A stretch of DNA of 10,923 bases, from positions 1 to 10,923 of the forward strand of contig MFIX01000143.1 in assembly GCA_001780825.1 (NCBI GenBank), written 5' to 3'. Positions 8,638 to 10,923 of the stretch are shown one piece after another (the stretch's first letter is position 1; each line of letters begins with the position of its first letter). Position numbers and translations under genes: made by a program. The notes beneath the pieces were generated by a model. That model was not told the DNA's origin. It searched no databases and was given only the letters and a program-made list of their open reading frames with translations. Origin of the DNA: Candidatus Glassbacteria bacterium RIFCSPLOWO2_12_FULL_58_11. GTDB taxonomy: Bacteria; Gemmatimonadota; Glassbacteria; GWA2-58-10.

Positions 8638-8665
8638 AATATAAGGCAATTTTCATTCCTGTCAA
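8638..8665 (-). promoter_or_regulatory. Promoter of the argRCBGH operon
   Basis: On the minus strand TTGACA (8665-8660, perfect -35) and TATATT (8643-8638, 5 of 6 for -10) are separated by 16 bases. Transcription would start near 8631, giving an untranslated leader of about 50 bases that holds the ARG box. This is the only near-consensus promoter seen ahead of the five genes. The form is sigma70-like, unlike the TTTG/TAnnTTTG promoters of Bacteroidota. Confidence 0.78.
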
Positions 8666-8710
8666 GATTATTGCCGCAATTCCGTATGGTTCTCCATGAA
8701 GGAGACTGCT

Positions 8711-8854
8711 GAAGGCCGGGCCTCGCGCGGGGGCGGCGCCTGTGCGAAGCGCCCAGGCGGGGTCGCCGGCCGTCAGCGCCGGCGGCCCCGCGCGTCTGTT
8801 CCAGGCGCGCGCCGCCCCCTGCTCCGAGCTACACGGCTTACTCACCGGGCCTTT
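8711..8854. other. Highly structured GC-rich element: four-way junction inside a closing stem (possible ncRNA or DNA cruciform)
   Basis: An 11-bp outer stem (8729-8739 with 8809-8819, GGGGGCGGCGC/GCGCCGCCCCC) encloses three hairpins that tile the interior without a single unpaired base between them. These are 8740-8756 (6 of 7 pairs, loop AAG), 8757-8791 (14 bp with one G.U, loop of 7) and 8792-8808 (7 bp with one G.U, loop TTC). Further out, CTCG (8722-8725) can pair with CGAG (8825-8828), and AAGGCC (8712-8717) with GGCCTT (8848-8853). The two imperfect pairs are G.U on the plus strand but A.C on the minus strand, which favours a plus-strand RNA. An alternative fold is one long rod with a 17x17 internal loop. 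I could not match it to tRNA, SRP RNA, RNase P RNA or tmRNA. A 6S-like role is only a shape analogy. No coding potential is convincing here. Confidence 0.6.
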
Positions 8855-8961
8855 ACGCTGGAATGCTTTTGCTCTTTCAACCTATTGCGCTTAAACCCAG
8901 GCGATGGTAATTTTCCACCCTGAACAGGTCCTAGGCAATTTCACCGGATAGGCTCCGCGAA
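8855..8961 (+). other. Upstream region of the HIT gene
   Basis: No gene is seen. The best promoter-like pair is TTGCGC (8885-8890), 17 bases, TAATTT (8908-8913), a poor match that I rate low. Reading the other way, TTGAAA (near 8880) faces the structured element but lacks a good -10. The ribosome binding site of the next gene is weak (ggatagg about eight bases before the ATG). Confidence 0.35.
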
Positions 8962-9453
8962 ATGAAAATCGAAAGAAACCTGATCATCCCCGGCAAACTG
9001 GCTTATGTACGGGGCAAGAAACCGGATGTCCCCTGTATCCTCTGCGCCATACGGGACCATGACCCGCAGGTGACCCGGCTCGAGCTTTTCCGCGACGAGC
9101 TGCTGTTAATCTCGCTCAACTTATACCCTTATAATCCGGGCCACCTGATGGTTTTTCCGCTGCGCCACCTTACCGACATACGGGAAATGTCCGAGCCGGA
9201 AGTTCTGGCCATGCACCGGCTGACCGGCCGGGCCATGGCCGCGCTGGATGAGGTCTTCCAGCCGAGCGGGTTCAATATTGGCTATAATGTGGGCGCGACC
9301 AGCGGAGCCAGCATCCAGCACATTCATTGCCACATTGTCCCCCGTCACCGGCACGAGATCGGCCTTCTCGAAATGATCAGCGAGGGCTCCCGGGTGCTGG
9401 TCGAGGACCCGCGGGAAACCCTGGAAAAACTTCACAAAGTCTTTTCCCGGTAG
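8962..9453 (+). CDS. HIT-family nucleotide hydrolase/phosphorylase-like protein
   Basis: The protein has 163 residues. The histidine-triad motif is H120-I-H122-C-H124-I-V, preceded by the usual SGASIQ segment. The middle His is the nucleophile in Fhit-type enzymes. C25-x-x-C28 near the N-terminus matches the zinc-binding pair of the Ap4A hydrolase/FHIT-like branch. NPGHLMVFPLRH (58-69) is the conserved core strand region. The family cleaves dinucleoside polyphosphates or nucleotide-linked phosphoramidates in the cytoplasm; the natural substrate here is unknown. It opens a plus-strand run with a CBM9 protein and an M24 protein, divergent from the arg operon. A hairpin overlapping its stop codon may partly end transcription. 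Confidence 0.92.
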   Translation: MKIERNLIIPGKLAYVRGKKPDVPCILCAIRDHDPQVTRLELFRDELLLISLNLYPYNPGHLMVFPLRHLTDIREMSEPEVLAMHRLTGRAMAALDEVFQPSGFNIGYNVGATSGASIQHIHCHIVPRHRHEIGLLEMISEGSRVLVEDPRETLEKLHKVFSR

Positions 9454-9501
9454 CCGGCGTAGCGGACCCTCCCCGGGCCGCCGGCTGCCGATAGTCTTTT
9501 T
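9452..9501 (+). terminator. Weak terminator-like hairpin after the HIT gene
   Basis: AGCCGGCG (9452-9459, including the last two bases of the stop codon) pairs perfectly with CGCCGGCT (9479-9486). Inside the loop CCC can pair with GGG. The T-run TCTTTTT ends at 9501 but starts about eight bases after the stem, which is far for efficient intrinsic termination. It may attenuate rather than stop transcription. Confidence 0.4.
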
Positions 9502-9525
9502 CCCACCTCAAACTCGGAGTCTCTC

Positions 9526-10323
9526 ATGAGCGCCATTTTCACCCGAAAAACTTTATTTTTAGCTAGCTTGGCGACCTTGCTGGCAGTCTGTACGCTCCTC
9601 TGGCCGGGCTGCCAGGGAAAAACCGAAAGCCCCGGCCAGGCAGCCGTGGACCAGTCCGCGCCGGCGCTATCAGCCGGACAAGCTGGAAAAATGCTGGTCT
9701 GCCGCAAGGCTTCCGAGGCACCGGCGGTCGATGGCCGGATCGAGGAGCTCTGGCAAGCTGCCGACACTCTGCGGCTAGATGACCCGGCAGATGTTTCCGA
9801 CCCCAACCAGGTCAAAATTTACACCCTCTGGGATAATAATTACCTCTATGTCTCCTATGAAGTGGCCGACCGCTACCTGGTCGGCTTCCAGACCGAGCGC
9901 GACCACAAGGCCCTCTACAAGGATGATATGATCGAGGTGCTGCTCGATCCGCGAAGGGAGGCCACCGACCTCTGGCTCGAGGATGACATAGTGTACCATA
10001 TCAACGTGCTGGGCCAGGTCAAGGATGACCGCGGCACTCCCGGAGGCGAGGTGGCGAAGAGCGATGCCGGCTGGCAAAGCGCGGCGCTGTTTGCGGTTCA
10101 GTACGAGGGCACCCTGAACGATTCGACCGACCAGGACCGCGGCTACTGTGTGGAGCTGGCCGTGCCCTGGAGCGAGATCGGCCTGAGTCCGGCGGCAGGC
10201 CAAAAGCTCGGTATAGATTTTGCTTCCGGTGATGCCGAGGGCGCGCAGGAGCACCTCTGGGACTGGTGCGGCGCCCGTCCTTTCCGGCAGCCCAGTGTCT
10301 ATGGCACACTGCTGCTCGAATAG
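9526..10323 (+). CDS. Lipoprotein-like protein with CBM9-type (carbohydrate-binding/DOMON-like) domain
   Basis: The protein has 265 residues. Residues 7-28 form a basic-then-hydrophobic signal peptide ending LLWPGC. C29 is the likely lipidation site, although Trp at -3 is atypical for a lipobox, so plain secretion is possible. A linker rich in A, S, Q and P follows to about 56. Residues 57-265 carry the CBM9-like pattern: APAVDGRIEELWQAA (65-79), IYTLWDNNYLYVSYEV (98-113), KDDMIEVLLDPR (132-143), YHINVLG (157-163), GYCVELAVPWSEIGL (206-220), LGIDFASGD (228-236) and a closing YGTLLLE. No catalytic domain is attached, so a sugar- or ligand-binding role at the cell surface is inferred. GGAG (9516-9519) six bases before the ATG fixes the start. 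The next gene starts 34 bases downstream, so the two are probably co-transcribed. Confidence 0.85.
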   Translation: MSAIFTRKTLFLASLATLLAVCTLLWPGCQGKTESPGQAAVDQSAPALSAGQAGKMLVCRKASEAPAVDGRIEELWQAADTLRLDDPADVSDPNQVKIYTLWDNNYLYVSYEVADRYLVGFQTERDHKALYKDDMIEVLLDPRREATDLWLEDDIVYHINVLGQVKDDRGTPGGEVAKSDAGWQSAALFAVQYEGTLNDSTDQDRGYCVELAVPWSEIGLSPAAGQKLGIDFASGDAEGAQEHLWDWCGARPFRQPSVYGTLLLE

Positions 10324-10357
10324 CGTTCAGCCACCGGAACAAGATTGGAGGGCACAG

Positions 10358-10923
10358 ATGATCGGCCCGGTCAGATTTTCCCCGGCAGTTATATTGCTTT
10401 GCCTCTGTTTCTCCCTTTCCCGCGCCGAAATCAAGCCCGAGGGCGGCCGGGAGCTAATCTCCCCGCAGATCATACGCAGCATGCAGTCTTATATGTTCGA
10501 TCAGCGCCTGGACGGCTGGATTTTTTCCGGCCAGGGCGCGTTTGATGATATCCAGAGCGAGTTCCTGGGGCTCAAAGGCACGACCCGGCACCGCTGGATA
10601 ATCTTTTTTTTCACCCTGGAGACGATTAAAAAGCCTTTCCTGATCTACAATCCGGATGATGAGCAGGCTTTCAGCGGGATAAATTTCTATCCGCTCCCTT
10701 ACAATGGCTACCGGGAGATGGAAGAGGCGATTAAGTACAACATCAAGCCCTCGGCCTTCGTGATCTTTGCCAATTATTCCAACCGTATGGAGATCCCCGA
10801 GATCTCGACCCTGGATGCGGGAGTTCTGGAGCTGCTCTCCAGCCTGGGGTTCAAGATACAGTCCAGCGGCACTTTATTGTCTTTCTACAACACCCGCTGG
10901 ACCATGGAGGAGGCCGCCAGCCA
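10358..10923 (+). CDS. Exported M24 family (Xaa-Pro aminopeptidase-like) protein, creatinase-type N-terminal domain, 3' partial
   Basis: An uninterrupted frame runs off the window; 188 complete codons are visible. GGAGG (10347-10351) six bases before the ATG gives a firm start. Residues 1-23 are a signal peptide (MIGPVRF then AVILLCLCFSLSRA), so the product is exported. Residues 33-188 resemble the creatinase/prolidase N-terminal domain: ISPQIIRSMQSYMFDQRLDGWIF-like start, then a long helix-strand region, and the typical closing block ISTLDAGVLELLSSLGFKIQSSGTLL followed by RWTMEEAAS. That block usually leads into the pita-bread M24 metallopeptidase domain, which would lie beyond the window, so its metal ligands cannot be checked. 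The family removes residues from X-Pro peptides; non-peptidase members exist. A run of eight T at 10604-10611 lies in frame. Confidence 0.78.
   Translation, partial: MIGPVRFSPAVILLCLCFSLSRAEIKPEGGRELISPQIIRSMQSYMFDQRLDGWIFSGQGAFDDIQSEFLGLKGTTRHRWIIFFFTLETIKKPFLIYNPDDEQAFSGINFYPLPYNGYREMEEAIKYNIKPSAFVIFANYSNRMEIPEISTLDAGVLELLSSLGFKIQSSGTLLSFYNTRWTMEEAAS

Noticed and set aside
8581..8649. N-terminal extension of ArgR from the ATG at 8649
   Set aside because: The stretch contains the -10 box and the ARG box, and its start lies upstream of the predicted transcription start.
8711..8854. Identification as tRNA, SRP RNA, RNase P RNA, tmRNA or 6S RNA
   Set aside because: The diagnostic sequences (T-loop, SRP tetraloop and symmetric loop, RNase P P4 core, tmRNA tRNA-like ends) are absent; 6S resemblance is only one alternative rod-like fold.
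8633..8923. Short frames of 70-75 codons on both strands across the GC-rich element
   Set aside because: Their composition follows the hairpin arms, with no domain and no consistent ribosome binding site.

Overview
The window reads as chromosomal DNA of a GC-rich, probably Gram-negative bacterium. Evidence for this is a lipoprotein-like CBM9 protein, exported enzymes, a dockerin-type EF-hand fused to an Asp-box propeller, and a classical ArgR-controlled arginine operon. Two intergenic repeats resemble dispersed repeats I recall from deltaproteobacterial and uncultured metagenomic genomes. I cannot fix the phylum. An FCB-type candidate lineage or a Desulfobacterota relative are guesses.

Layout. 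(1) 1-2430, plus strand: the 3' part of a large secreted-type protein. A dockerin-like calcium loop precedes a propeller with about twelve Asp-boxes, and the 5' end lies outside the window. (2) 2431-2739: intergenic, with a dispersed repeat carrying a G.U-rich hairpin, then a candidate promoter and ribosome binding site. (3) 2740-3435, plus: a membrane-anchored TPR protein, followed by a strong terminator, a short heptamer array and a perfect 28-bp palindrome. (4) 8580 down to 3608, minus: five tightly packed genes in transcription order argR, argC, argB, argG, argH. A near-consensus promoter and an ARG box lie in front of argR. (5) 8650-8961: divergent intergenic region with an AT-rich promoter half and an extremely GC-rich half. 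The GC-rich half can fold into a perfect four-way junction. (6) 8962 to the end, plus: a HIT-family protein, a CBM9-like lipoprotein candidate and the N-terminal half of an exported M24 (Xaa-Pro aminopeptidase-like) protein, cut by the window edge.

How the genes work together. ArgB and ArgC catalyse steps 2 and 3 of ornithine synthesis. ArgG and ArgH turn citrulline plus aspartate into arginine. ArgR, the first gene, probably represses the whole unit through the ARG box beside its own promoter. Genes for the remaining steps (argA/argJ, argD, argE, argF) are not in the window. The plus-strand genes at both ends point to extracellular or envelope work on polymers and peptides, but their substrates cannot be read from the sequence.

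The least explained item is the structured element at about 8711-8854. The most decisive regulatory reading is the argR promoter/operator, which moves the argR start to 8580.
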